This document shows, piece after piece, positions 1 through 13,900 of a stretch of DNA of 64,000 bases. This DNA comes from Trileptium ribeirensis. Its lineage: Eukaryota; Nematoda; Enoplea; Enoplida; Thoracostomopsidae. The stretch's first letter is position 1, and each line of letters begins with the position of its first letter. The stretch spans positions 104,074 to 168,073 of the forward strand of contig JASANE010019195.1 in the NCBI GenBank assembly GCA_030248225.1, in the 5' to 3' direction. A model generated the notes under the pieces. That model did no database searches and was not told the origin of the DNA. It saw only the letters and a program-made list of their open reading frames with translations. The translations under genes were made by a program, and so were the position numbers.

Positions 1-1871
1 TCTTTGACTGAAATGATGCTTAAGTTACTGCAGTTATGGACAGACGAATACGCGGAGGGGCGCAATTTCGTCTGGACGCGGGCATGCAGTTTCGTTCTTC
101 TACTTCCCATTTTTTTTAGCTTTATGTCCGTGACTGTACTTCAAGATCAAGTTTTGACTATGTAATTGTTACAAAATTTTCATGATTTATCATTGCCATA
201 ACATAGTAGTGTGGTACTATTTAAACACTCAGATAGATAACAAAGTGGCATCTTGTTAGTGTTTAACTGCTTACTCGCACATCGAGGGAAACCAGCGTTC
301 CGTCCGGCTAATCTGCGCTTAGAGATTATTGCTAAGTTTCTAATCCAGGTTCCCCAGTCACCTTAAGGTTCGTCCCTCGATATAAGGCGAGAACATCGTT
401 AATACTATGATGCCAGCAATACGGAAAATTTAATAACAATCTTAATCGTAAACCTTTAAAGCTTAAAACGTTTATTTAATCCTGCAATGGGCAATATGAA
501 AATTTTTGATATTTGTAAAACAAATTTAGGAAAAATTGTTATTTCAAAAGTCATTTAAACGCTGTAGTATCATAACACTTGCCTTATTTAATACAAACCA
601 TGGAAATATAATATTGGTTTTAACGTATTGAGCATCTCCATTACGTTAATCCTGTACGTCCACATTGCAAAGTTTTTTGAATTTGACCAATTTTTGGCGC
701 CAAAATTTAGTAAAATTAGTCCCTGCACCGTCCCAAAAGGTTATTAATAATCAAAATGTAGGTTTGCAACGATTAAACGATTGTGTTTTACAACTTACAT
801 AACCCTATAAGTCAATAGTTCACCACCAAGTAGCACGAAATTTACTTTGTCTAAATTTTGGAAACTTCACATTTGACGGTATTTTTAAACTTTGGCTCAT
901 AGCCCGCAAAATTATGAAACCGGCAAAATTTGCCAATTTTGCATAAATATCGTCCCACATGGTAACAGCAAGGCCAATGTGAGGCTAAAACAGTAAAATT
1001 AATATGTTTTGCCCAGTTAAATAACCATGCATTCCTCTCGCTCACCAGAACAAACAAAAATCTCACGCTATAAAAATTCTGATAATTTTAACTTTTTATG
1101 GTAAATTCTTCTCGAAAACTGTTGCTCTGACAAAATGCATACCATCAAAATTATTGTAGTTTAAATGAAAAGATTTATTTGGTAAACTATATTTTCTATC
1201 TTCGATACCTCAAGCAAGACTATAGCTTAAAATGTTGGGAATTCCAAATACCGAAAATCAAAGTCTACAAATTTTCCGGTTCTGTGAGAATATAGGTAGG
1301 CAATCATTACAGCAGCGCAAACACAAAACCAGGTGCCCAACTATATTTTATTACGCATCAAATAAAACATTCATTGTTAGAATCTGTCAATGTGATGAAG
1401 AGTTATTGGACCAAACAGATGGAAAAATATGCTAAGCTAAGCATTATTGTGAGCTACCTGAGAAAAGCCACTGCCTGAGCTCACCCAGTTTCAATTGCCG
1501 TGCATAAGGGAAGAATAGAACGTATCCCTTCTCTCTGACGAAAACCCATAACGTCATCGGCGTTTGTAACCTTGTACCCCATAAAACCACTTGACATGGA
1601 ATAGTCGATTTCCCTACGTCCGTTGAAATGCACTATCTAAATATTACCGCAAAGACGGTGAAATACAAAGCTTTCGGCAACATTTAAAGCATATTATGAC
1701 AACAAAAATATAATTATACGAAAAAATACATTATAGTATCGTTGACATTTGTCGATATGATAACTGAAATAAATGTTAAAAAATATATGCCATAAATTGG
1801 CATGCGTCGGCATTTGCCGGCCTTCCTCTGTCAATAAACAAAAAGTAGTAAAATGTTTAGAATAATGTTAC
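1..1871. other. Intron/3' flank of VPS13D; mostly unrecognised, with family-B repeat
   Basis: No exon found on either strand. A repeat shared with 20.0-20.7 kb covers about 665-1,080 (see its entry). A short imperfect inverted pair (atcgaggga at 283 and tccctcgat at 372) flanks about 85 bp. Otherwise AT-rich non-coding sequence. Confidence 0.5.
665..1080. repeat. Family-B interspersed repeat, partial copy
   Basis: Shares ordered phrases with 20,050-20,280: 'ggcgccaaaatttagtaaa', a 'tgcaccgtcccaaaagg' block, 'agttcaccaccaag', then 'ttggctcatag'. The cgtccca/ggtaacagcaaggcc block recurs at about 945-975, so the copy contains a partial internal duplication. No coding capacity. Confidence 0.6.
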
Positions 1872-1999
1872 CGGTCAAGGTCGACAAACGGCGTTAGCTG
1901 GAGTACATCCGGCGGCTCCCGTTCCCAAAACTTTAACATTTTCCATAGCATGATTTCGTCAATTTGAAGCACCACTTTTCCGACTTCAATCTTGACAAC
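1872..1999 (-). CDS. VPS13D: VPS13D exon 25 (last placed exon)
   Basis: 128 nt, phase 0 in, phase 2 out; acceptor tatattttgaag, donor gtaacattat. GKVVLQIDEIMLWKMLKFW corresponds to the '..v.iq.ee.lLwkll.f' helix of the C-terminal ATG2-C-like region. Remaining C-terminal exons (including any PH-like domain) should lie at lower coordinates, outside the window; I see none in 1-1,871. Confidence 0.9.
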
Positions 2000-4900
2000 C
2001 TTCAAAATATAATTAAAAATAAAATATTCACTCGCTACTAATGACACAAGTTACAAAGTCTGATAAACAACGCCGTTTTACTTCATGTACTTTTATTTTT
2101 AATTGAAACAAATGAATATTTTTAGAAAATATCTTTACCGATAATGATAATTATCTCATTGTGTAATCAAACACGTGGCGTCAACTACATGGTAGCGTCG
2201 TTTATTTATCGAGTTAACAGCTCAGTAAGATAACCATTACATCTGCTTATCCTTATTCATAAGTATACTAGCAACTCTATCGAGATTGCAGAACGTAGTG
2301 AAGCATAGGTACACCAACACCTTTTGCATGAGCAGAAAATCAGCTCTCGATAGCATACGTCGGTATGCTATTATGTAGATATCACACAATACCGCATAAG
2401 TTAGAACAAAACTAACACCGGCAATAAGTTTCGCATGCTCGAAAACCCCCAAGTCCAAGCTATCATCCTCCCAGGACGTCACAATAAAATTGGGAATTTT
2501 GAGTCGATGAGCCATGGAGGCGCCATACCCCAGTACCCATGGGTCGCAAAACAAAATCAACACCGGTAATGAGAAATAAATCCAACCAGAGAAAAAATTC
2601 GAAACTTAACATAAAAAAGCTTCCGTGTAGGGTGCTAAGATGGGGTAAAAACCCTCATTTTGATCTCTGACCCCGAACCAAGGGGGCGCCATATTCTCGT
2701 ACCCATATAACCATGGGTTGTAGAGTAAAACCAATACCTGCAATGAGTTTACCATGCCCGAAAACGCCCAAGTGAACAAGTGAAAATTTTCAGACACCCA
2801 GAACGTCAGAATAAGTTTTCTAATTTAGGGTCTAGGAACCATGTGGGTGCCATACCTCAAACCCCATAACTCCAAAACTGGAGTCTTAATCGAAAACAAA
2901 AAAGTGGCATCGGCATTTATCATTTTACTAACCAACCGGAGAAAAAATTCAAAAGTAAAGATAAAAATAACCTTGCTTCCTAAAGGGTACTAAAATGGGG
3001 CAAAAAATCCACATTTTGACCCCAAAACCCGGAACCAGATTTCAAACCAAAAACGTTCGGGATCTACACGGTAAATCGACTATGCTGGGTCGAATGAGCC
3101 CAACATCATGAAAATCGGTTAAATCGTTCCCGAGTTATGGGCGATCACACACACACAATCTCCACTACGTTTCGCTACGTTCTGAAAAAGTTTACATTAT
3201 TTTATGCTAGTAAAAAACATGTGGATCAAATAATAAAGATAACGAGTACCTGAATAGTATCATAGTTGAGTTCGCGGTTGCCGACTATAGAAAAATCTAA
3301 TGCCGGCTCAATGGTTGAACCTTCAATTTCTTTTGGCCGCACAAAAAGACACGGCCACCGGACAGCGTTCAGAAGCTGGTTGTCCATCTAGAACGACACA
3401 AAAGCCAATATAGTATAAAAATTTCACTCAAATTTATGCATCTCAAAAATCGAATCTACAGTTACAAACAGAAATACGGTAATCGGCAGAAATGACTGTG
3501 GCAGTTCGAGAGAATGCGACCAAGTAGTTCACTTGGAAAACACTACAATTAGTAACAAAACTTTGTTCTAAAAAGAATTTCACTCGAGCAAGTGGAAAGC
3601 AAGGTAAATTTGTCTACGGGGTTCCGACCCGGGGGCAAGGGGGTGGGGTGGGCTGACCCCGACTTGGCTCGCTGTGACCCCGACATGTCGATGTACTCTC
3701 CCGCGATTTTAACCCCGAGATTTTTGCCTACGACATATGTGAAGTTTTCATTTTCCCTTAAAATTTCGTTTTTACGTCGCTTACACACTTAAGTCTAACA
3801 TAAGTCAGTATTTCGGCACAAATTAACCACAATTTCTAAAAAGCATTTAGCTTCCGAATTTCTGAAAAATTTGGTCTCTCGCATTGATTGATCCTTCTTG
3901 GTGGTACTACGCCCTCCCCTAGGCCATGATCTCGGATTTTGTAGGAGTTCCGAAACCAAAGTTAGGATTGTCTCTACTGATATGACAGTAACGTTATCAA
4001 ATTTTAAGGCAGCAGTGACTGGTAATACCAAAAAAGACAAAGCGCGAAGTTTAATAATAAAGAGAGCAGCGGCAAAAATAACTTCAATCGAAAACGATTT
4101 AAATCGAAATTGATCGAAATCGCAATCGAACGAAATTTCGTTTAATCGTAATGGACCGAAATTTTGTTTAGTCGAAAATAAACGAATTTTTAAAAATTCG
4201 ATATTAATTTAAATGCAATAAAATCAAAATCGATCTAAATTTCGTTCAGTGATAAGTTGTTTCGAAATCGATCGAAATTTCGGCCGATTATTTTGCACTC
4301 ATTTCTGGCCACGACTGTACAATGGCCAACTACAGTTCAAACACAATTCAAAATATATTATTACTGTACGACACAAAATATTAATATTAGTGAACCTGTA
4401 TTTGCAGCACTCGACAGCTAAGCGAATGAACACCTCGTTGACAGTTGTAAATTGTTAAGATGCCCGATAGTTTTAAATAGACAATTTCTTCGGGTAGACT
4501 TGAAATAATCGAAAGACCGATACCATCGTTTAGTGTAATCGAAACATTAACCTAAAATGAAGTAAAATGAAAACAAATTAAATTGTGATTAAAACGACTA
4601 TTGCTGTAATAGCTTATAATGACAGCGTGTCGCTTAGTGGCTACTTAGTCGTTTAATGATGAAACGCTCCTATTTTATATAGACACAATCAAGTTTTGAG
4701 TTTGACTTGTCTAGTCGCAACAATGCACAGAGGGCTAATTTATGCGTTACTGCAGGATCTGTTCGGCGACCGTAGGTTGAACACTAAATGGTAAATTACA
4801 TCTAATAACTCAAAAATTTTCTGAGGCCAATCGCGTTATACCCATCAAGCAATAAGCTTTTTTTATAATAATTATTGTTGTTGTTTACGTTTATTTTACC

Positions 4901-7900
4901 TCGAATTGCGATTCATTCTCAGTTGAAGCGTTTCGCGCATCGACGTCACCAACGGATCGCTGAAATAAATAACTGTGCAAAGCTAAGACTGCATTCAGTT
5001 GGTCGATAAATAGCACACGAATCATGAAAACAACCATAATTAGCGCTAAATTTTATGCGAAACAATAGTTGAAAATGATCGCCGTTTGGTAGCTGTTCGC
5101 ACAATCGAAAGGTGACAGTTATTTCGAAGACGTACACTGTATTTAGCTCAAAGGGTACTTTCGGTAAGCTACGATATACAGAATAAAAACAAATGACAAC
5201 TTTATGGTTATTTTAGCGCGTATTTTTAATCACGAGATCGATTACAGTCTCGAGACTATTAGAAACATCGGTGAGCAATTAGAACCAAATTTTTTTCGCG
5301 AGCAAAGTACAATTTGTTTTAAATTTTATTCTAATTATTATTCACTCGACGTTTATAGTTGTTGAACAAGTACCCGGCTGAAATTTGTCATATCAGAAGA
5401 ACTAGATCAAATATTGCATCAAGGTTAAGATCTGAGCGCAGAATTCCAAAGAGCCTAAGGATCCTGAATTTCAGAAAGATAATTGAAGCATATCGCTGGT
5501 AGCGAGGAGCGGTCAACCCTGTAAAAACCAAATAAAAAATAATAGCTGGATTTATATGGTGCGCGTTCAATTTGATAAGCTCTGTGAACATACAAGACAA
5601 ATATGTTGAAATTATTTTTTTCAAAACTGTCGCTTACAAATTTCGAAAGTTTCTGCTTTTAGTCACTGCAAGAATAACAATGTTTCTATGGTTTCTATAT
5701 TCTTCTGAAAATGATTGTGATGTTACCGTTAATGTATTGATGGTGTATTATTGTTTGTTTGGGATTGTGATGGTGTTTAGAACGTTCAATTTCTGAAATC
5801 CCGAAAGTCAACGAGCGTACACCTGCCATAGTCGGCCCGTTTGATGTCTGCAATTTACTAGTTGTATACTGTAGGTTTCATACCACGTTGTGACTAGTGC
5901 GTATTTCATCAACGTACCTCGTTTTGTTTATCTTCGATGAGCAATATTCGAACAGGACCTTCGTTTTTAATAGTAACGTTAAGAACACCAGAGCCAGGCC
6001 GTGCACGATGACGCTCAATCCATTCGGTTAATGGAGGATGTGTGTTGGCAGTGCCCGGTTGTTGTGATTCGGCTAAAATACAAAGATATTTATCTGCTGG
6101 TGCTTTAATGTACACTAAAGGTTGAGCATTTAAAGCAATCCATAAGGCCGCATAGGTTGCAACTCTCAAATTAAATGAGAAAGCCTACAAACAAAAATAA
6201 TGTTTGATACAGAACCGCTTAACATTTTGACGGAAAAATAGTAATTTTAGTCATTGAGGCTTTTTAGCAAATGAGAGTTTACTATAAACATCCTCAAATT
6301 AAACAGCGTGAATAGGATTAAACCATGTACTGCGTTAAAGCCAGACCTCCGAACTTTTTTCTGGGGGGTTGTGGCTGGTTCGAATCTTAAAAACAGTGCT
6401 AAATGTCCTACAAATGTAGGATTCCAGTTCAGCGTTAGATATATTTTATCTACAAAAAGTATGTTTAAGTTTGGCGCTTTCTGCATATTAACATGTTTAA
6501 TTTTCGGACTTATATTTTCGATATAACCGAAAACGCGGAAGCTAATTTTTATGTTGAATTTTTAGAAATCTAACAGCCTGGAAAAATCAAAAGCGTTTCA
6601 CAAGCGTGTTACATAAACCTTTGACCAGAAATTGCCATTTGAACCATAATGTAGCGCATACCTTATTGTGAGCACATATTCTCCACAATAAAATTATCTG
6701 GCTACCTATAATTTATATAAAACTAGCTACCCTAATTTGGCGGTTAGAGCCAACAAAACCGTTAAAGGAACACACTTTTGGAAAACGACTAGGATCCCCT
6801 TTTATATCCCAGCCCATGTGACTTTCTAGTCTGTTTAACAACCATTTAAAAATTCTAGATGGCTTCAGCAAGTATTTAATTTACTCAAAAGATGCATAGC
6901 AGCAGAAGAACAATTAATGGTTGCTATTTACCTATCTATGGTAAACCTAAGGGTTATAATGGTTATTATTACCTAGGGCAAACTCAACGGTTATAATTTT
7001 TATTTACTTGGAATTTTAACAGACTGCGCTTTGCTAGTTCGAGATCGTAACAGATCGGACGGACCCAACACCACTCCGTTCCCAGCACGAAGTCCACTGT
7101 CGGCTTCCGGTGCCGCCTGAACAAATAAGTTTTCCAGTTTACAACGCAAACGTTGACCCTAAACGAAAAATTTTACTAAAAATATTTTCTAAAACAAAAT
7201 ACATAACAGTCTGATTATAGACAGTTGGATCCCATAAAATATAACAGCTTAAGTCACAAAAATTACTAAGACAAAATCCACAAACAAAGCTAAGTATTAA
7301 CGCTGTCTGTATATAAATTTTATTTTTGAATAGAAAATAAAAATAAACCCACAGACATGAAAAAAGAACTCCTAGAAAACTGTTGAAAAAGAAAGCTTTA
7401 CGGAAAACTATAACGCTGTATTATATTGTTGTTTATGCCTTGGAGAGTTGGTTTTGGCTAAGCTTACATATTTGGCGGTACGAAACAAACTGCAGTTGAA
7501 AAAATTCTGTGAGATTAGAAGCTCAACTCTGAGATCCTGACACAGTAGAAAAAACTTTGAACACACCTTCGCCAAGCATTTTTCAATGATATATCTCGGT
7601 AGAATACACTGTATTTAATGCAGCGCTAAGGTGCACAAAATGCATTTTAATTTTCCCATGGTTATTAGGAACTGTATAGTTGTTGTGTATCGTATTTCCG
7701 TATTTGACTTCGGTGTAAATTATGAATAAACGCTGCGCTGACAAAGCAATAACGGCTTATATTTGATTCAAAGCTGTTTTAAAGATGTAAAAGGCAGTTT
7801 ATGAATGAGCTAAAAATTAGAACATATTACGAAAAAATTCCCAAAACGGGAATTGGAGAAAAAGAACCTTTGAGTTATACTTTTCAGTCTAAGCAATGCC

Positions 7901-10900
7901 GTTTTGTTATATCACGCACTACTGAACACACGTAGAACACGGAACCCCTTTAGAAAGTTGTGATTACACTTAAAGTTGTGAACACACTAAAATATTGAAA
8001 ACTAGCAAAACGATGAGCACCTTACGGCAAGCTTGAATTTTATCCCCTCGCTAAAACAACAAAAACAAGTATTTATTGCACCCTTTTGTACGTGAGTGTT
8101 ATATTATTTTGCTGAGTAAGGCTGCAAAGTCAAAGGTATCAGCGAGCAGTAAATAAAAATTTACCGATAACACATAATTAAAAGAGATTTGCCAATCCCA
8201 AGTCCAACAGTAAAAACACTGTCATGTTGATATTCCTGTTTTGTATGTTTTATGATAGCTGTTCAAAATGTAATTTAGTTTTGCAGGATGAAAATAAAAT
8301 GCGATTATTTTTACTAGTATCTCGCAAGCGAACGTAAAACGAGGGAGCGTGGTTTCATTTTCAAGTTATTTTGCTTAATCACCCGTGATGAGCTGTGTCT
8401 GATGAATATACCAACATAAAACCTCTTACACCCTGAATCTATTGAAACCATAAAAACCTCGTCGACCCTAAACAAATCGAAAACATCTGACAACGCAACA
8501 AGTATTGTGCTGGCCTTTAGATAACCAAACCTTCGTAATCAGCCTACATATGTAGACATATTCTTAATGACCCGCACGCATTACGTAACCAAACAATTTT
8601 GGAAATAGGGTCCGCTGACCCTAACCCAATGAAAAGACATGAAATATACATGCTCAACTCTAGATAAGCAAATCATTGTGTTCGGCAAACCGAAAAACCT
8701 CTATATAAACTATTTTTGATGCCATTTACCAAATTATGGAAGACAAACTATTTTTCGGAAGTCGGTTTGATTGACCATAAGCCAAATGAAAACCCACGAA
8801 AACGCTTAAAACATGCACGCCGGACTCAAGATTACCTAAATAATTGTATCCAGCCTTCACAAATACCAATATATGAACCATTCTTAATGCCCTGCACGCA
8901 ATACACAAATAATAACCGAATCCGGTTCGTTTACTGTAAAACCTTTAAAATCCCATGGAAACGTATAATATACTCAAGTTGTACTGTAGCTAGCAAAACT
9001 ATTACATCCAGCATGCTCGATAACCTAATAGACACTCACTGTAAGGTACACACAAGCAATGATACGGCGAAACCTGAAAAATCGCAACTTGTGGCAAAGG
9101 GCTGATGGATGAACTATATACGGGTTCCCCGCGGCCCAAGGAATAGTCCACTAAAAAGTTGTAGTCAGCAAAGTTGTACATCTCGATGAGCATTTTTCGA
9201 TGCGAAGCCTGTGTTGCGAGATATGAACAGCGAAAAACTGGTATTGGTATGGCCAAGTATGGCAAAAACCCTTAACAAACCTGTTTTTCCATTTTGACCC
9301 GGAAGATGGTGTCGGAGCTGTACGAGTTCAACTACAGGGCACATCATCGTCACTTTTCCTATCGAACAAAAATGTGCCGAAATCCCTCCATCCGAAAATG
9401 AGTTATGAATGGCAGCGACAGACAATAGAAGAAATTTTTAGGATTTTCCCCTAGCGCCCTCAAAATTTTTCCCTCAGCTTGCTTAATAAACGATCGCAAT
9501 TAATGATGACAGTGTATGACAACGATTGCATGCGTTTATTATTCGTTTGTAAACGAACGTTCTAACTCATGATTATCAGAAGTAAATATACATTAAGCCT
9601 TACTTCAAAATACCATATTTGTGTCGTGTCGCGTGTCTGATCGCGACGACGTAACATGAGTGGTTCCAGCGCCATACTACCAGGTCGGATGTCTTGAGAA
9701 ACACAATCGAGAACATAAACACGATCGTTCTTTGTAAAGCGAACATTTTCGAGTGTTCCCGACGGACCGATACACCATAGCTGCGAAGCTTGGTTGACTT
9801 CCTTAAAATTAGAATTGCTGTGGAACAAAGTAGCATGAAAGGAGATATACAACACAAGCGTTAGATTAAAAAATACCTAATTGAAAGCTAGCTAAAAGTT
9901 AACAAATTAACGCTTAAATCGTCAGTGAAAATGTTTTCAAATTTATACACGGTAGTTTATCAATAGGACCTGAAAAAAGTCGTTCAATTAAAAATTTCAA
10001 TTACGTACATGTACATAAATCTCCAACATGTTTAAACAGAATTTTTGAGCTAAATACAGCCAAATCGCTTCTAAGCTAAAGCTTTGTTTAGTGAGCAAAA
10101 TGGACCTTCAAGTAAAGTGTTTTTTGAGAAAATGATTCAAATTTATTCCGCGCCAGAGTCTATAACCTTAATCAATGCGTGTCTACAATACCACAGTACC
10201 AGGTCGCATTATGCATGCACGTTTATAATATTGCATAAAGGGTTGTACAATTGCGTCTGTATCAAGCCACTAAATCCAATCCATTCACGTCAGTATTTAG
10301 CCACGTACATTTTAAACAATAGTATATTAACAATGATATTGCATTGTATTCGTCAGAAATCATCGCTGCTCGCTCGATGTTTGTCCGCAGTTCGTACTAT
10401 GTTATAACACTGTTCGCTCAATGCTCACTGGCTCGAAATGAGACAGTCATATATGGCGCGTTCTTTTAAATAACTGTAGGATGTTCCAAGCCGCGCTTCT
10501 TTTGAAGCAAACATTTATTGTTGCGCTGCTGGCCTAGGATGCATATCAGTGTCAATCACAAACGGTTAAACAGCAATAAAACTGAGGTGTAAAAACATAT
10601 CACAACAAATATGTAGATTTATTTGATTCCGAGATAAAGACACATCAAAATTCAATTCGATAGCGATAATTCTAGTTTTAGGTATAACAAAAATTTAATG
10701 AATAAGTATTACACCATATCAAAGACATTTCATTGTTCCGGGTTTCTTATTGGATGCACAATAAATAACGATTTTTTGCATCTTTCAAAACAATTGTAGA
10801 TTCTACTGTACATAGTCGTTATATTACAAAGTACAACTCCCTGAAAGTATAAGACATGATACGCTGAGCCAGAACCATGAAACATTGTAGCCTTACTTAT

Positions 10901-13900
10901 TATTTTATGTGATTAAATCGAACCTTTTTAGATAGAATGATTTTCCCTTTTGGCAGAACGTCCAAAACCAATTCAGATTCATTTACGGGACGCTCCGGAC
11001 TGAAAATAGTGAGTTACTGAGTTATACAATATTCGGGCTGAAACAAGGTTAACAATATAGTTTACGAATCAAAACATCTAACGTTGCACCGATGCAATAA
11101 TAATTCATGTTTATCACAAATATGCAATCTGAGTAGAATGAAAGTTAAAAACTTATCTAATCTAGCAAAACTAAATGTTTCACTGAGGCTGTTAGGTCTC
11201 GCTTCTTTTTAAATACGTTGCGCGATTTTGTGAATTAAACTGGAGCATAACATCATGCTTACGTGTCTTGTCTCGCATCATGTGATTCTACTATAGATAT
11301 GCTACTGGCATGAACCTGACACGTTGACAGTTAATACAGTCAAATCCTTCACAAAATAATGTATTTATGAAAATATGAACTAACAGTTTAGAAGCATCTT
11401 TGCTAATAACTCGCATAACAAGATTAAAATAATAAACACTGTCGTAAAAACACTTTCGGTAATCCACAGACACACAAAGACGAGACACTCACCCTATCTC
11501 AAGGTTCTCACACGCACCAATGCAGCATAAAAATTTGAACAAAAACGACATCGATCGACATCACAACATGTAGAAATGCGTTTGTTTGAGTTAACGAGCG
11601 CAGTTTACTTATTTTACTCTGTCTGTGTGAATACACAATATTTGCCCGTCACTGTGGATAGTAGAATTTAGTAGCATGAATTAAGGGAAGCATTACATAA
11701 TTTTAATAATACTAGACTAAACTTTGTATGCGCCCAGCAATAATCCTCTTTTGTCATTCCCAAAAAAATCGGTAATCAAACATTTTTGTCGATCCTATAA
11801 CATCTTCAAACGGTTTAAAAACATTTGCGTCACGAGTTTAAAAGGGTATAAATAATGTTACCGAACATTTTAATGAAATTGTTAAGTTGTTGTTGAACAT
11901 ACTTTTACAGAATTTTAATTTGAGGCTTGTCATTCGGGAACAGAATAGCATCTGACCTCAAATTTTGTTAGCGAACAAACATGCAGACTAGGTAGCGCAG
12001 CGCGTATCGTTTGTTGTTCGCGAACATGAATAAGTTATGCGAGTGCGATATTTAATCCAATTTAATTAGAATAATGCAACACGTTACTGTTCGCGAACAG
12101 ACGACCCTGTTTTGTTGTTCGCGACCATGACTGCATTATGCGAGATTTAATTTTTTTTATCAGAATAATATTAAACGTAACTGTTCGTGAACAGAAGAGC
12201 GTGTTTTGTTGTTCGCGAACACTGCGTTGTGTGTTAGTTACCAGGATGTAATTACTTATCACACTCCTTTTAATATATTTTATCAACATAGTTTGCCCTA
12301 ATGTTCGCGAACACACTATTTGAGAGTTCTGATCTTAAACGTAGGCATTTTATATCCAATTCAGTTTTTGCAAAAAATTTTTTTTGTTAAAAATCCCATT
12401 TGCTTTCGCGATGACGAATGTAATTGTTCCCCAACTAATTTGTGTAAGGATATAGCAGAGGTTCGCGAACATATCCGATATCATCTTTACGAGCAAGCAA
12501 ATGTGTTTTGTAACGTGAAACTGACTAGATAGATGTATTTCAAGAACGTTGGCTAGTGCAAAGATACATCTTCAAAGAGTTATTGAATCATTCGGCTACG
12601 TACTTAAACATATGAGTATTTATACTTCGACTACAAAATGGAATTTTGCAACACGAAATCGAAATTTGACTGAATATCGTTCGCGAAAAAGCGATGGCAA
12701 AACCGCAGTTTGTTTCATAACAACGGATTGCGGTCGCCGATCGCTTTTTGTAAATCAGGATTATGGCAGGGCGTATTTTAAGTTTATTGGCGCATAACTG
12801 TCACACAAGTATACTGTATACTAGAATTTTTAGGGTACATCAATGGGTCCATACTCAAAATTTTTAATTAACCATAGTTATTTCCCAGTTAGGCAAAAGA
12901 CGGACCCTGTTTGATTTTGTCGTAAATTTTGTTTTAAACCATAATCTTGACAAAGTTATATGTCGAAGTAACCTTTTTAAATACAATAATTTTCAATTTT
13001 CCTTCATAATTTTTCCATTTTTTCTCAAAGTTCTCTTATTTTGCTCAAAAATTTTCAGCGAGTTTACGAAGCGCTGGGGCCTCAAGTCGCCATGTACATA
13101 ATATAGGTGTATACGTGTCTGCAAGCGTTTAATTATTACAGTTACCCTCTGTTTTTGTGTACACATATTTTCCATGCTCCAGAGTCTATATCAGACCAAG
13201 TGATATCATCAGACCCAGTCTGGACCTAGTGGCCATTAACAACCCTGATTGTATAACACTGGAATGCGAAAAAGGATAAGACATTACTAGTACAGCTGTG
13301 ATTCACAGTATTTTTAGTTTTACAAAGCAGTTACTGAAATACAGTGAAAAATAGCATTATCTAAGACATCTTGATATTTATATACTTTTTAACAGTTGAT
13401 CCAGGGAAGCAGATGTAGAAGTAGTTTTCGTAAGTAAGCGGTTGCTTTGGTCCCAGAATCGACAAATCGTAGTCGTTTGGCTGACCGCCGAGCACGGTGA
13501 GTGTTAGCACTGGATTTTTCCGCGGATCGTCCCAGGCATAGTCCACTGAAATTTTGGTTACAGTGCATGTAAAACATTTAAAGGATAAAAGTGTGTTTAA
13601 AAACCCGTTTATGAAACTCAATACTTCAGCCAGCCTCCCCATCCGATAACAAGATTTCATTAGCTGGAGACATGTAGTTGTTATTCCTTTCTCCCAAAAT
13701 CGCTTATAGTCTTAAGCAACATTATTCTCAGATTCTCGGATAATTCACGAAATTGCTTCTATTTCTGTCCATAATTGCAGCGCGATACCGATATTGGTAA
13801 CGTGAAATTTAGCACATCAATGAAAACAACCTGTAGTGTATAAGAGTTGCAGGCGATTTAAGAAAGTTAACAAATTTAACAATCCTTCCGTCATATCGTA

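Larger units (their letters stand above)
3388..5917. other. Intron region between exons 23 and 24
   Basis: About 2.5 kb that should contain at least one VPS13D exon but in which I found none with the expected motif. It holds an RBG-like orphan open stretch (3,911-4,018) and a short inverted-terminal element of TCGA motifs (about 4,063-4,320), both listed separately. The rest is AT-rich and unrecognised. Confidence 0.5.

Noticed and set aside
283..385. Inverted pair atcgaggga/tccctcgat as a structured RNA
   Set aside because: Only 9 bp of pairing with a large loop; no other support.
4681..4800. Plus-strand phrase reading GLIYALLQDLFGD, tempting as the missing ATG2-C strand
   Set aside because: Wrong strand for the gene, short, and without splice sites.
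8716..9105. 129-codon plus-strand open stretch
   Set aside because: Lies wholly in the family-B repeat, matches no family, and contains repeated blocks rather than coding-like sequence.
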